DNA of 59,453 nt from Kitasatospora sp. MAP12-44 (GCF_029892095.1 NZ_JARZAE010000003.1:1-59453); one strand, 5' to 3'; counted from the first letter of the stretch, positions 40,588-48,753 are shown. Translations and numbers: made by a program. The notes: a model not told the origin generated them from the letters alone.

Positions 40588-41451
40588 TCAGAATCCGTTC
40601 TGGTAGGCGCTGGGTTGGGCGGTGTTCTGGAACGGAACCCAGGTCCCGGGCTGCCGTCGCAGCGGGACGACGTTGGTCTGAGCCGTTGCTTCCGGGGCCT
40701 GCGCCGGGAGGTCCGCCCAGATGCGAAGCAGGTAGCGGGCGGACAGCGGCGGGCGGTCGGCGTTCCAGCGCCGGGCGACCATCTCGACCAGCCTGCCGTG
40801 GCCCCAGCGGGCCGCAAGAGCTGTTACCCGGTCCCATTCCGCTTCGGTCAGTCGCCAGCCGACGATCATTCCGGCACCCGTCATCGCTGTTACCAGCTCT
40901 TTGGCGCCTGCTGGGACGTCGACCGAGTTCTGTCCGGCCGGAGATTCTCGGAGATTTGAACCAGGAAAGCTAGCTTGCTTTTTGGTGGTGGTAATACTCC
41001 CGTAGGGAGTATTACCACCACGCGTATGCGATGACGAAACTTCCGACTCGCCATGCAGAGACTTCCACCTTGGGGCCGTCGGAGAGGTCTTCCGGGAAGA
41101 TGCTTCCGGGAACCTTGTTCCGGGTTGCGGCATCTCCGGGGGCGAAGTAGGAAGTTCTGTGCTCGGAACGGCCGGAGTGCCGGCAGCCTGGTCAATGAGG
41201 AGGATCGAGTAACTGTTGGGGTTGGAGGCGCCCCCGCCGCGCTCGCGGCTGAGTTCGCCGAGCGACGCCAGATCTCCGAGGCACGTCGATATCGAGCGGA
41301 CCGTGAGCCCGGTAAGCCGGGAGATCTCTTCCAGGGTCAGGGATGCACGACCCTTCTCGTCGGCCTCACGGGCGAGCGCGAGCAGGACGAGCCGTGATCC
41401 CCTGCACGACTTGGACTCTGACCACACCAGGTCCGTGGCTATTTCACTCAT
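40588..41451 (-). CDS. Winged-helix protein, candidate replication initiator or regulator (287 aa)
   Basis: Residues ~15-75 (RLVLLALAREADEKGRASLT, LEEISRLTGLTVRSISTCLG, then DLASLGELSRERGG) form a clear winged helix. The middle is low complexity, and the C-terminal part (about 195-250: LTEAEWDRVTALAARWGHGR, then LVEMVARRWNADRPPLSARY) is helical and DnaD-like. It is translated with the DnaC-like loader and overlaps the upstream gene by ATGA. A perfect 17-bp inverted repeat lies inside its coding sequence. An initiator binding such a site within its own gene is a common plasmid design, but it is inference here. Confidence 0.75.
   Translation of the reverse strand: MSEIATDLVWSESKSCRGSRLVLLALAREADEKGRASLTLEEISRLTGLTVRSISTCLGDLASLGELSRERGGGASNPNSYSILLIDQAAGTPAVPSTELPTSPPEMPQPGTRFPEASSRKTSPTAPRWKSLHGESEVSSSHTRGGNTPYGSITTTKKQASFPGSNLRESPAGQNSVDVPAGAKELVTAMTGAGMIVGWRLTEAEWDRVTALAARWGHGRLVEMVARRWNADRPPLSARYLLRIWADLPAQAPEATAQTNVVPLRRQPGTWVPFQNTAQPSAYQNGF
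40985..41021. repeat. Perfect 17-bp inverted repeat inside the winged-helix gene
   Basis: Bases 40985-41001 (GTGGTGGTAATACTCCC) pair with 41005-41021 around GTA. It is AT-richer than its surroundings and sits in the low-complexity middle of the protein (GGNTPYGSITTT). No U tract follows on either strand, so a terminator is unlikely. It may be an initiator-binding site or an origin hairpin. Confidence 0.7.
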
Positions 41452-41810
41452 CAGAAGTTCCCGTCGAATATCGCTATGCGCCGTGCCGGTGCGAGGCCGA
41501 ATGACTCATCGTCTTCCGGGATATACCCGTTCTGATGCGGTTCCGGGGTGAGATAGAGTTCCCCGGCCGGAAGGTAGAAGTCGTGGGCGACCCGCCAGTC
41601 GGCTTGGTCGCCGAAATAGCTTCGGATTAGGCGGACCGCTCCCTCCTCCGCTTGACGGTCGCGGACAAGGCGGTGGAAGTCCGGCTCGAAGAAGTAGGTG
41701 TCGGCCCGATGCTCCGGGTAAATCCGGACCAGAACCGCAGTGGGTGCTATTTTCCGAAGCGCCTGCCCGAGGCTCTTGTGCGTTGAGGCTGTGAGTTCGT
41801 CTTGAGACAT
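41451..41810 (-). CDS. Hypothetical protein (119 aa)
   Basis: ATG 41810 follows GGGAG at the right distance; the longer frame to 41867 lacks one. The sequence includes LGQALRKIAPTAVLVRIYPE, FEPDFHRLVRDRQAEEGAVR and YLPAGELYLTPEPH. It is a mixed alpha/beta protein without a motif I recognise. It overlaps the winged-helix gene as ATGA, so the two are coupled; a role in replication control is possible. Confidence 0.75.
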   Translation of the reverse strand: MSQDELTASTHKSLGQALRKIAPTAVLVRIYPEHRADTYFFEPDFHRLVRDRQAEEGAVRLIRSYFGDQADWRVAHDFYLPAGELYLTPEPHQNGYIPEDDESFGLAPARRIAIFDGNF

Positions 41811-41870
41811 GGTGAGGCTCCCGGACCGCAAGGGCTTCATTGCGGGGAAGAATCGTTTCCTCGCCACCGA

Positions 41871-42512
41871 TTAGGCGGCATCGGTGCTGTGCATCGGCAT
41901 CGGCGCGGCCTGCTCCGGCCGGTGCTTCTGGCGATGGGTGCGCGCGAGCTTCAACAGGTAGTCGTGCGTGACCCCGAGCCCCCTTGCGACAGCGCCAGGG
42001 TCCATCGACAGGTCCTCCGCGAACCGGGCAACCACCTCGTCCCGCTCAGCCTTGCTCAGCGTCGCGGTCGAACCCTGTAGCGCTCGCCGGACAGCGGACT
42101 CGTTCACGCGCTGCTGCCAACTCGTGCGCAGGGCCGAACGCTCCGAGGCCAGGAGGCCGCCTCGAATTCCGAACTCTTCGTTATCCCGCAAGGACTCGAC
42201 CAGGCATCGGGCGGCTGTCGCCAGCGGGCACGATGCGCACAGATTCAGCGGCTTGACCAGAGCAAGGCGCAGGCGTTTCGCGGTCTCCACCGGGTCTTCC
42301 TGTGGTCCGTCCCCGGTAGGAAAGAAGATTTCGGTGTCCTGGCCATCGCATTTGGCGTCTTCGGCCCAGTGTTTCCCACTGGCCTTCCTGGATTCCCCGA
42401 CAAGTGGGTTCCAGTCGCCCTGCAAAGCCGATTGGGCAAGGTGAGATACGGTGGGCCGCTGCTGGCTGTGGCCAGCTACTTGGGATGAGGTTCCCCCGGG
42501 CATGGCAAGCAT
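41871..42512 (-). CDS. WhiB-like iron-sulfur regulator with an extra C-terminal helix-turn-helix (213 aa)
   Basis: Four cysteines (55, 92, 95, 103) followed by GIRGGL at about 115-120 match the WhiB-like [4Fe-4S] fold. The last spacing is Cx7C (CASCPLATAARC) instead of the usual Cx5C. Residues ~140-200 (SKAERDEVVARFAEDLSMDP, then GAVARGLGVTHDYLLKLART) form an additional helix-turn-helix, so the protein is longer than typical WhiB proteins of 80-130 residues. I chose ATG 42512, with GGAG eight bases upstream; an ATG at 42653 would add 47 residues. It heads the replication/maintenance operon and likely regulates it. Confidence 0.82.
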   Translation of the reverse strand: MLAMPGGTSSQVAGHSQQRPTVSHLAQSALQGDWNPLVGESRKASGKHWAEDAKCDGQDTEIFFPTGDGPQEDPVETAKRLRLALVKPLNLCASCPLATAARCLVESLRDNEEFGIRGGLLASERSALRTSWQQRVNESAVRRALQGSTATLSKAERDEVVARFAEDLSMDPGAVARGLGVTHDYLLKLARTHRQKHRPEQAAPMPMHSTDAA

Positions 42513-42915
42513 GCGATACTCCATGGTTGCTAGGAGCGCGTGCAGCGGCCTCTCGCCAAAGATGTCCCGCTGCCCGCGTAGTAGTGAATCGGCGCCCTTC
42601 GGGTGCGCTGCCCCGGCGTCCAGGAGTTGGTAGCTCCAGGACGCCGGTCTCATTTCTGGCCGTCGTTACGGCATCGACCCCCCTCTCGCGCCCCACGTCT
42701 AGGCCGGGAGCAGAATCCACGGGGCGGTTCGGGGCGCACTTCCGCCCCCGTCCACACCCCGCCTGACCAGCAGAGACGGACTTTGGTGCGTCCTGCTGTT
42801 GGAAGTAACGTACACCAAAGTACGCGTGATGGGGAGACTAAAGTGCACCCGACTCCCCTAGGGGTGCCGGCGGCGCACTAGAGTGTGTACATCGCCGCAT
42901 CTATGGAGCATCGCC
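42513..42915. promoter_or_regulatory. Divergent control region between the WhiB-like and XRE genes
   Basis: No supported gene. A 9-bp inverted repeat ACTTTGGTG (42780-42788) / CACCAAAGT (42813-42821), with centres 33 bases apart, and nearby AAAGTACGC and AAAGTGCAC elements look like repressor operators. The lower GC of 42770-42900 marks the promoter area. The XRE regulator encoded just downstream is the obvious candidate ligand. Confidence 0.55.
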
Positions 42916-43371
42916 TTGGGAGTCTTCAAGCACAGACTGAACCACCTCTTCGCGACCGTCCCGAGCCCAGCCGGGAGGAAGTTCACGAACCAGGAGGTGG
43001 CCGACCTCACTGCGGCCTGGGCTGCCGAGTCTGGAGACGAGGGCGGGAGCATCAGCGCCAGCTTGATCCAGAAGCTCCGCGCCGGCACGAAGGACAACCC
43101 GACCACCTCGACTGTCAAGGCGCTAGCGGCGGTCTTCAAGGTGCGAGCGAGCTACTTCATTGACGACGAGGAGCCCGCCGCCGCCCCGGCTGAGAGCGAT
43201 TCGCCGGTGGGCCGGCAGGACTTGGAGCGACTTATCAAGGACAAGGCCGTTCAGAATCTCGCCCTGCGGGCTGACGGCCTGTCTCCGGAGACCCTGTCGA
43301 CCCTCGCAGGATTCATCGAGCGGGCCCGCTCCCTGGAAGGTCTCGACAACAATAAGGAATCCGATGGTTAA
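42916..43371 (+). CDS. XRE-family regulator (151 aa), probable TTG start
   Basis: TTG 42916 has GGAG about eight bases upstream, while the alternative GTG at 42883 has no ribosome site. Residues ~5-75 form an XRE-type helix-turn-helix of the kind adapted to Streptomyces (KFTNQEVADLTAAWAAESGD, then SASLIQKLRAGTKDNPTTST). A low-complexity linker and a C-terminal helix (LSTLAGFIERARSLEGL) follow. It is the first gene of a cassette with an ImmA/IrrE protease, the usual partner that cleaves or inactivates the XRE repressor. Confidence 0.85.
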   Translation: MGVFKHRLNHLFATVPSPAGRKFTNQEVADLTAAWAAESGDEGGSISASLIQKLRAGTKDNPTTSTVKALAAVFKVRASYFIDDEEPAAAPAESDSPVGRQDLERLIKDKAVQNLALRADGLSPETLSTLAGFIERARSLEGLDNNKESDG

Positions 43372-43619
43372 GTCTTTGACTATCGCCAGGCCATCTGATC
43401 TGTAGTCAGATCACGTTTCGATCACATGGTTCATTACCGTAAGTGATGAACCATCGTCCGGGCGTTGATCCAGCCCGTAGCTGCGCGAGTCGAACATAAC
43501 GCTCCGCAGTCTCCCGGTTCGGAAGTTGCGCGGGTCACATTTGACGCATCTGCCGTTCACCTAAGCTCTTGGCTTGAATCCGGGGGAGCGGAAGGAAAGT
43601 TCAGAACGGGAAAAGGATC
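43372..43619 (+). promoter_or_regulatory. Spacer with two hairpins before the ImmA/IrrE gene
   Basis: A 6-bp inverted repeat TGATCT/AGATCA (43396-43413) and a 12-bp hairpin (43426-43437 with 43443-43454, one G-T pair) lie just after the XRE stop. They may terminate or bind the regulator. The next ~160 bases contain no gene and probably the promoter of the protease gene. Confidence 0.5.
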
Positions 43620-44198
43620 ATGCGTAACTGGCGCAGACAGGGCGGCCAGGGTAGCGGAGCAAGCGGCGATTTCTCTGCTATCGCAGCCACCCTAGATATA
43701 CCGGTCCCGTTCACCATCGAGAAGCTGTGCCAAAGCATAGCTTCGAGGCGTGGGCGACCTATTCACATCCACGCGATAGAGCACAAGGGCGCGTCCAACA
43801 AGCTGCCGTGCGGCGCCTGGATCGCCCTGGAGAATGCCGACCACATCTTCGTGGAAAACGCGACGAGCCCGCTGCATCGCTCCCACATCATCCTTCACGA
43901 GCTGTGCCACATGCTGCTCGGGCACTCGTGCCTGCCTACGGAAGAACACGAGGTGCCGGTCGAGTCCTCCGACCGGCGACGCAGTCTTGCAGAAGTCCTC
44001 TCCGTCGAGGAGTGGGCCGGCTTCCCGATCAATCGCATCGTCAGTCTTCTCGGTCGCACGAGCTACACGCACGCCGACGAAAAGGATGCCGAAGGACTCG
44101 CAGGCGTGCTTGCCCGGCGGATTCGCCAGTCAGAAGAGGCAGCCAAGCGCCCAACCGACCCTCTGTCGAGCCACCTCTTGAACGCCCTGACCGAGTAG
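43620..44198 (+). CDS. ImmA/IrrE-family metalloprotease (192 aa)
   Basis: The zinc-protease motif HELCH (His93, Glu94, His97) lies in SHIILHELCHMLLGH, as in ImmA/IrrE proteases that inactivate XRE-type repressors. The N-terminal region (FTIEKLCQSIASRRGRPIHI) matches the family. ATG 43620 follows AAAAGG. The gene stands between an XRE regulator and a MAB_1171c-type membrane protein, a combination I recognise from several actinobacterial genomes. The signal that activates it is unknown. Confidence 0.88.
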   Translation: MRNWRRQGGQGSGASGDFSAIAATLDIPVPFTIEKLCQSIASRRGRPIHIHAIEHKGASNKLPCGAWIALENADHIFVENATSPLHRSHIILHELCHMLLGHSCLPTEEHEVPVESSDRRRSLAEVLSVEEWAGFPINRIVSLLGRTSYTHADEKDAEGLAGVLARRIRQSEEAAKRPTDPLSSHLLNALTE

Positions 44199-44204
44199 AC
44201 GACC

Positions 44205-45434
44205 ATGATCGTAATCAATCTGAGCGTCTGCGCAGCCCTGTGGGCCATCACGGTCTGGCGGGCGCCGGGAGCCTGGCGGAACAAGGAAAAGCGTCCCTTG
44301 TGGGCGGCCTTCTTCGTGCTCGGCTTGGAGATGTGCTTCTCCTCAGATCCGGCCGCCCGGTGGCTGGACACGACTATCGGGGTCAACAGCCTCTCCGCGC
44401 TGTTCAAGCACGCTGCGGCAGTCAGCGCTGCGGCATTCGTCCTACACTTCCTGGCTGCTGCAATGGCCAGCTCCCGGCCGGCTGCTGCAACCGGGGTGCG
44501 ACTGATGCGCGTTGGGGTCGTGGTCCCTGTGGTGACGCTGGCGGTGATGATCACGTTGTTCGTGATGGCCGAGCGTCCGCACGAGGCCGTTGACCTGCTG
44601 ACCGCCTACCCAGACGACCCCTTGGTGCTGGCGTACGTCCTGGTCTGGACCACGTACTTCGGGTGGGCCATGCTGACCGCCTCGCGGCTCTCGTGGCAGT
44701 GGTCTCGAAGGCCAGGTCCGGCGCTCCTCCGCCGGGGTCTTGGCCTGATCTGCCTCGGTACGAGTATCGGCATCCTCTACACGGTGCACCGCGCCTCGAT
44801 GCTGTTCTTTGCCCGGTTCGACGTGCACCCGGTGCCAGCGGCAGCGGACGCTGCGCTGAACGGTCTCCTGGCCCTCGTGCCGCTGCTGCTGATCTGCGCC
44901 GGGAGCACCATGCCGACCTACCCCAAGGTGCGGACTGCCGTCCTTCAGCACCGCGATCTGACCAAGCTCTACCGACTGTGGGACCACCTCAGCGAGGCTG
45001 CCCCTCAGATCCGATACGGCCGCAAGCGGCACAGGGTGCACGACGCCCTCGACGTCCGTGACGCCCGCGGCCGTCTGTACCGGCGCACCATCGAGATCCG
45101 CGACGCCATCCTCATCCTGAACGGCAGTGCGCCGATGTCCGTTCGGCTTCGGGCAGCGGACCACGTCGAGGACGCTGGACTCGTAGGCCCTGCGGCCACC
45201 ACCGCTGCTGACGCCTGCTGGCTGCGGGCTTCCCGCGAGGCCCACACCGCCGGACTCGCCCGCGCAGGAAGCCCGGAGGCACCTGCCCAGGCCGGCAGCG
45301 ACCTCGACACCGAGGCCCGCCTCCTCCTAGACCTGTCCGACGCCTACTTCTCAGACCTCGCTGTGACCTTCGCCCGACAGCACGTCGAGCGGCTTAGCAC
45401 CGCCCGTTCCGCCCCATCAGGAGCTACACCGTGA
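44205..45434 (+). CDS. MAB_1171c-like polytopic membrane protein (409 aa)
   Basis: Seven or so transmembrane helices fill residues 1-235 (MIVINLSVCAALWAITVWRA, VVPVVTLAVMITLFVMAERP, ALNGLLALVPLLLICAGSTM). A cytoplasmic domain follows with LTKLYRLWDHLSEAAPQIRY and VHDALDVRDARGRLYRRTIE, then IRDAILIL, the signature of the MAB_1171c family, labelled a putative transporter in annotations. It starts six bases after the protease stop, which indicates an operon. It could sense or transport a signal for the protease/repressor pair; that is inference. Confidence 0.82.
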   Translation: MIVINLSVCAALWAITVWRAPGAWRNKEKRPLWAAFFVLGLEMCFSSDPAARWLDTTIGVNSLSALFKHAAAVSAAAFVLHFLAAAMASSRPAAATGVRLMRVGVVVPVVTLAVMITLFVMAERPHEAVDLLTAYPDDPLVLAYVLVWTTYFGWAMLTASRLSWQWSRRPGPALLRRGLGLICLGTSIGILYTVHRASMLFFARFDVHPVPAAADAALNGLLALVPLLLICAGSTMPTYPKVRTAVLQHRDLTKLYRLWDHLSEAAPQIRYGRKRHRVHDALDVRDARGRLYRRTIEIRDAILILNGSAPMSVRLRAADHVEDAGLVGPAATTAADACWLRASREAHTAGLARAGSPEAPAQAGSDLDTEARLLLDLSDAYFSDLAVTFARQHVERLSTARSAPSGATP

Positions 45435-46048
45435 CCTTCTCACCGCCCGCACCGCCCGCCTTCTCGGACTGCACCCCGGCCCAGAAGACCGCCAAGATCA
45501 TCACGGATGTCCTCGCTCCTGCCAACCTGGTCATCGTCCTCTTGCTGCTCGTCGGCTGGCACAGCACCCACTCCTGGGCAGGCGTCGGCTGGGGACTCCT
45601 GGCCGCGCTCTTCTGCGGCGTGATCCCCATCAGCATCGTGCTGCTTGGCGTCAAGCGCGGAGAACTCACCGACAAGCACATCCGGGTTCGGCGCCAGCGG
45701 GTCATCCCGATGGCCCTCAGCCTCATCTCGGTAGTCGTCGGCATCACCCTGCTCTACGTCCTGAACGCCCCGTCCGACGTCTCTGCACTCGTGGTCGCCA
45801 TGCTCGTCGGACTCGTCTCCTCGCTGCTGGTCACCATCCGCTGGCAGATCTCGATCCACAACTCCGTGGCGGGCGGGACCGTCATGATCCTTCTGCTGGT
45901 CTTCGGCCCCTGGGCGCTTCCCGCCGTACTCGGCGCCATCGCCATCGGCTGGTCCCGGATCATCCTCAAGGCCCACACGATCGCGCAGATCCTTGCTGGC
46001 ACGGCTCTGGGCGGCACTGCTGCCCTGACGTTCGTCCTTCTTCGATAG
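45431..46048 (+). CDS. PAP2-like membrane protein (205 aa)
   Basis: GTG 45431 overlaps the upstream stop (GTGA). Five to six transmembrane helices run through the whole protein (LVIVLLLLVGWHSTHSWAGV, VIPMALSLISVVVGITLLYV, AALTFVLLR). The end reads GWSRIILKAHTIAQILAGTA, a shape like the last motif of PAP2-type lipid phosphatases (SRxxxxxHxxxD) but with the final Asp replaced. A full catalytic set is not visible, so activity is doubtful. It completes the XRE-protease-membrane cassette. Confidence 0.7.
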   Translation: MTFSPPAPPAFSDCTPAQKTAKIITDVLAPANLVIVLLLLVGWHSTHSWAGVGWGLLAALFCGVIPISIVLLGVKRGELTDKHIRVRRQRVIPMALSLISVVVGITLLYVLNAPSDVSALVVAMLVGLVSSLLVTIRWQISIHNSVAGGTVMILLLVFGPWALPAVLGAIAIGWSRIILKAHTIAQILAGTALGGTAALTFVLLR

Positions 46049-46181
46049 CGAGGGCCCACGGGTCTGCGCTCACCGGCTGAGGGCCTCGTGACCGCCGTCT
46101 CCGGCCGCACCCTCGGGGCCTATCTCCGGGGCCGTCGTGGTGAGGACTCCATGCGGCTCATTGCGGACGCACTTGCTTGAT

Positions 46182-46464
46182 CCGGACCAGCCACGGACCA
46201 AGGCTGGTGTCGGATCAGGTTTCAGCAGGTCAGGCCATGTTTACGCGACGGCCTGTAAATCTGCCGGCTATGCCTACGTAGGTTCGAACCCTACACCAGC
46301 CACAGGATAAAAGAAGGCCCCTGACCTGCGAAAACGTAGGTCAGGGGCCTTCTTGTTTGAGCTGAACAAGCCTTGATGTCAGGGTGGTGTTTTGCGAGGT
46401 TTGTCCCACCTTGTTCCGCCCAGCTACCAGTCCTGACCAGCGTTTACGGACCAGGCGCGGACCA
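46182..46464. other. attP-like site: tRNA-Tyr 3' half flanked by paired arm repeats
   Basis: Bases 46253-46302 read as the 3' half of a tyrosine tRNA: anticodon loop CTGTAAA, a GGC/GCC variable arm, T-arm GTAGG-TTCGAAC-CCTAC and acceptor ACCAGCC. The 5' half is not tRNA-like. Two CGGACCA repeats 11 bp apart lie on one side (46182-46188, 46193-46199) and two more with the same spacing on the other (46447-46453, 46458-46464). This is the classic layout of a tyrosine-integrase core with arm sites. The adjacent integrase gene fits. Confidence 0.8.
46311..46354. terminator. Terminator next to the attachment core
   Basis: A stem of about 20 bp (46311-46330 with 46335-46354, loop AAAA) is followed on the plus strand by TGTTTG. 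It lies nine bases past the tRNA-like acceptor end. It may end transcripts from both sides, and it would also follow the restored tRNA after integration. Confidence 0.8.
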
Positions 46465-46468
46465 AAGA

Positions 46469-47857
46469 TCACGATCCGTCGGGCACCGACCGGCGACTCA
46501 GTCGCTCAGTGATCAGACGGTTGGCGTGGTCCTCGTCACCGTGGATGCACTTGGCGTAGACCCGGAGCAGGACGGCGATGCTGTGGCCAGCCCGCCGAGC
46601 GCACTCCGCCGGGGCCACCCCGGACGCCAGCCACAGCGAGATGCCCGCGTGCCGACCGTCGTAGGGACGCTTCGCCAGTGGCGTGGCCTGTTCCTCCACG
46701 CTGAGGACTTCAGCGCGGGCTGTGGACCAGACGACGCCGTAGCCGCTCTCCTGGACCATCCCGTTGCGGAGGGTGCGGAACAGGCGGCCGTCGGGCGCGG
46801 TGCCGTACTGCTCGATGTGCTCGCGCAGCAGCCGCACCAGCTCCGGCGGGATGGGCACCGGTCGGACGGCCTTCTCTGAGCGGTGCTTCAGTGCCCTGGG
46901 GTCGTGGGTGGCCCCGGTGTCGGTCCAGCTCGACCCCACGCGAGGGCTGTTCCCGTTGAGGTTGAGCCGGCCCCAGCCCGTTTCCGGCAGCACGCAGCGG
47001 TCCTTGCGCAGGTGGACGACTTCACCGGGCCGCATCCCGGCGTAGTAGATGCACGCGAAGAACGCCACTAGCCGAGGTCCCCGACGGCCCTGACTGCCGA
47101 TCGCGGCCAGCATGGCGGTGACCTGCTCCGGGTTCATCACGTACTCGGGGTTTACCTCCTCCTCGATCTGCGGAGCCTGCCACTGGACCGCCGACAGCGG
47201 ATTAGCCGCCAGTAGGCCGTCCTCAATGGCCAGGCCGATGACGTGCCCGAGGATCGCCCGCTTCCGCCGGATCGTGGACGCAGCGGCCTTGGTCCCGTCG
47301 AGCTTCACGGACAGCGCGGCGAGCATCCTTCGTGCCACCTTGGCTTCCTCCAGCTCGGAGACGTCCAGCGAGTTCCGCGCGACCCATGCGAGTGCCTTCG
47401 CCACCTCGGCCGGCGGCTCCTCGTCCCACCGGTTCACGTTGAAGCCCCAGGAGTAGAGCGCGCGACGGAGGACATGCTTGTCCGGCATGCCCGCCTTGCT
47501 CTTGACCAGCTCGAACGTGACGGTCGCCAGGGCATCGGCCCAGGTGGTCCGCGTTTTGGCCGGGGCGCCGTCCCATCGGGCCTCGACGTAGTTCCGGCCG
47601 TGCTGGTACCAGGTGACGGCCTTCTCGTCCTCCTTGAGCTTGCGGAGTTCGGAGAGCGGTAGGCCGGTCTCGGTGTCGAACGGCTCGTGGCTGGCTGCTG
47701 CCGTCACCAACTGGGCTTTGCGCCCATCGGCCTGAGTTTTCGTCAGATAGGACTCCGAGAACTCGCCAGTGGCCACGGTCCAGCGCACCATCCAGGGTGA
47801 CTTTCGCCCCGGTCGGTGGCGGTGGTCCCAGAACTTGACCCGATAGGAGGTCGCCAT
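46469..47857 (-). CDS. int: Tyrosine-type site-specific integrase
   Basis: The 462-residue recombinase starts at ATG 47857, overlapping the excisionase stop (ATGA) with AGGAGG upstream. The N-terminal region resembles arm-binding and core-binding domains of actinobacterial integrases. The catalytic domain shows YYAGMRPGEVVHLR (Arg), then RPVPIPPELVRLL, YDGRHAGISLWLASG (His/Arg region), RRAGHSIAVLLRVYAKCI (His and the nucleophile Tyr). All expected catalytic residues are present. It should recombine the nearby tRNA-Tyr core with a host tRNA gene. Confidence 0.95.
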   Translation of the reverse strand: MATSYRVKFWDHRHRPGRKSPWMVRWTVATGEFSESYLTKTQADGRKAQLVTAAASHEPFDTETGLPLSELRKLKEDEKAVTWYQHGRNYVEARWDGAPAKTRTTWADALATVTFELVKSKAGMPDKHVLRRALYSWGFNVNRWDEEPPAEVAKALAWVARNSLDVSELEEAKVARRMLAALSVKLDGTKAAASTIRRKRAILGHVIGLAIEDGLLAANPLSAVQWQAPQIEEEVNPEYVMNPEQVTAMLAAIGSQGRRGPRLVAFFACIYYAGMRPGEVVHLRKDRCVLPETGWGRLNLNGNSPRVGSSWTDTGATHDPRALKHRSEKAVRPVPIPPELVRLLREHIEQYGTAPDGRLFRTLRNGMVQESGYGVVWSTARAEVLSVEEQATPLAKRPYDGRHAGISLWLASGVAPAECARRAGHSIAVLLRVYAKCIHGDEDHANRLITERLSRRSVPDGS

Positions 47858-48039
47858 CAGGCCGCAACCTCCTGTGCTGCCCACCAGGCATCGAGGTCGC
47901 TGCGGCGGATGCGAATCTGGTTGTTGGGGAGCTTCATGATCTTGGGGCCCTGGCCGCGGGCTGTCATGCGATAGAAGGCGGAGCGGGACATGTCGATCTC
48001 TGCTAGGACGGCTTCGAGTTTCAACTTCGAATCGGACAT
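47857..48039 (-). CDS. xis: Excisionase / helix-turn-helix protein (60 aa)
   Basis: This small MerR-like winged-helix protein has EAVLAEIDMSRSAFYRMTAR, then GQGPKIMKLPNNQIRIRRSD and LDAWWAAQE, the pattern of plasmid and phage excisionases. It is translated just before the integrase with overlapping stop and start codons. It should bend DNA at the attachment site and favour excision, and may also repress the operon. Confidence 0.9.
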   Translation of the reverse strand: MSDSKLKLEAVLAEIDMSRSAFYRMTARGQGPKIMKLPNNQIRIRRSDLDAWWAAQEVAA

Positions 48040-48117
48040 TGTGCGCCTTTGGTCGTGCCGGGGGGCTTTAGGGGTAAATGTTCAAGGAGATTCGACAAGC
48101 GAATGCAGGGAGTTCGG

Positions 48118-48753
48118 TTACCAGAGGCTCAGCGGTCGCCCTTCGGCGATCGCTGCCCGAACGCGTACGGCGATCTCCGCCTCAGGCTCACCGACCGCCA
48201 AGCCAGCGCGGATGGCGGCACCTACCGCGCGAGAGCGTCCGGCCGGGCCACGGAGATCTGCGAGTGGGCTGCCCGGGTCGCGCCGGCGGGCTACCCATTC
48301 GGCCCGGTTCTCGGCCGCCGTGCCGAGCCGGAGGTGCGTCGGCTGCTGGCAGGAGTGGTTGTCGCAGGTGTGGCAGACGGTCAAGTTGCCCGCTCCCCAA
48401 CCGAGTCGGGGAATGACGCCGCGCGCGAGTTGGTACCCGTACAAATGGCCTGGCACTGTGCCGCGTCGCGTCCTGCCGGGCCGTGAGGCTGCTCGAAAGG
48501 TGGCATGGCCAGTGCTTGAGATTCCGCCGATGAAGAACCAGCAGTCCTCCACTGGTGAGGTGCGGTGGACCTTCGCCCAGTAGCGGGTCCGAACAGATAC
48601 ATCGGTCAGCCAAGTAGTCCACTCAACTGCACTTATCCGTACGGGTATTGGATCTCCGATGAGAGACAGCTGCTCGTCGGTACTAGCGGGCCTGAACTTG
48701 TACACCGCTGAGAGCGGGAAGAGACCGGGCCCGAGACCGTTGTCAGGTGTCAT
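48118..48753 (-). CDS. HNH-like endonuclease (about 211 aa)
   Basis: The C-terminal half contains NLTVCHTCDNHSCQQPTHLR, then LGTAAENRAEWVARRR, an HNH-nuclease variant in which Cys/His residues form the metal finger. The front part reads TRYWAKVHRTSPVEDCWFFI, which is typical of plasmid HNH proteins. I prefer the start at 48753 (ATG within the end of the upstream gene) or 48768; neither has a strong ribosome site. It could act in host interference or homing, with no adjacent methylase seen. Confidence 0.72.
   Translation of the reverse strand: MTPDNGLGPGLFPLSAVYKFRPASTDEQLSLIGDPIPVRISAVEWTTWLTDVSVRTRYWAKVHRTSPVEDCWFFIGGISSTGHATFRAASRPGRTRRGTVPGHLYGYQLARGVIPRLGWGAGNLTVCHTCDNHSCQQPTHLRLGTAAENRAEWVARRRDPGSPLADLRGPAGRSRAVGAAIRAGLAVGEPEAEIAVRVRAAIAEGRPLSLW

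Noticed and set aside
46202..46302. A functional tRNA-Tyr gene
   Set aside because: The acceptor-like GGCTGGT does pair with ACCAGCC, but there is no D arm, the 5' half is about 17 bases too long and the anticodon stem is broken. It fits an attachment core better.
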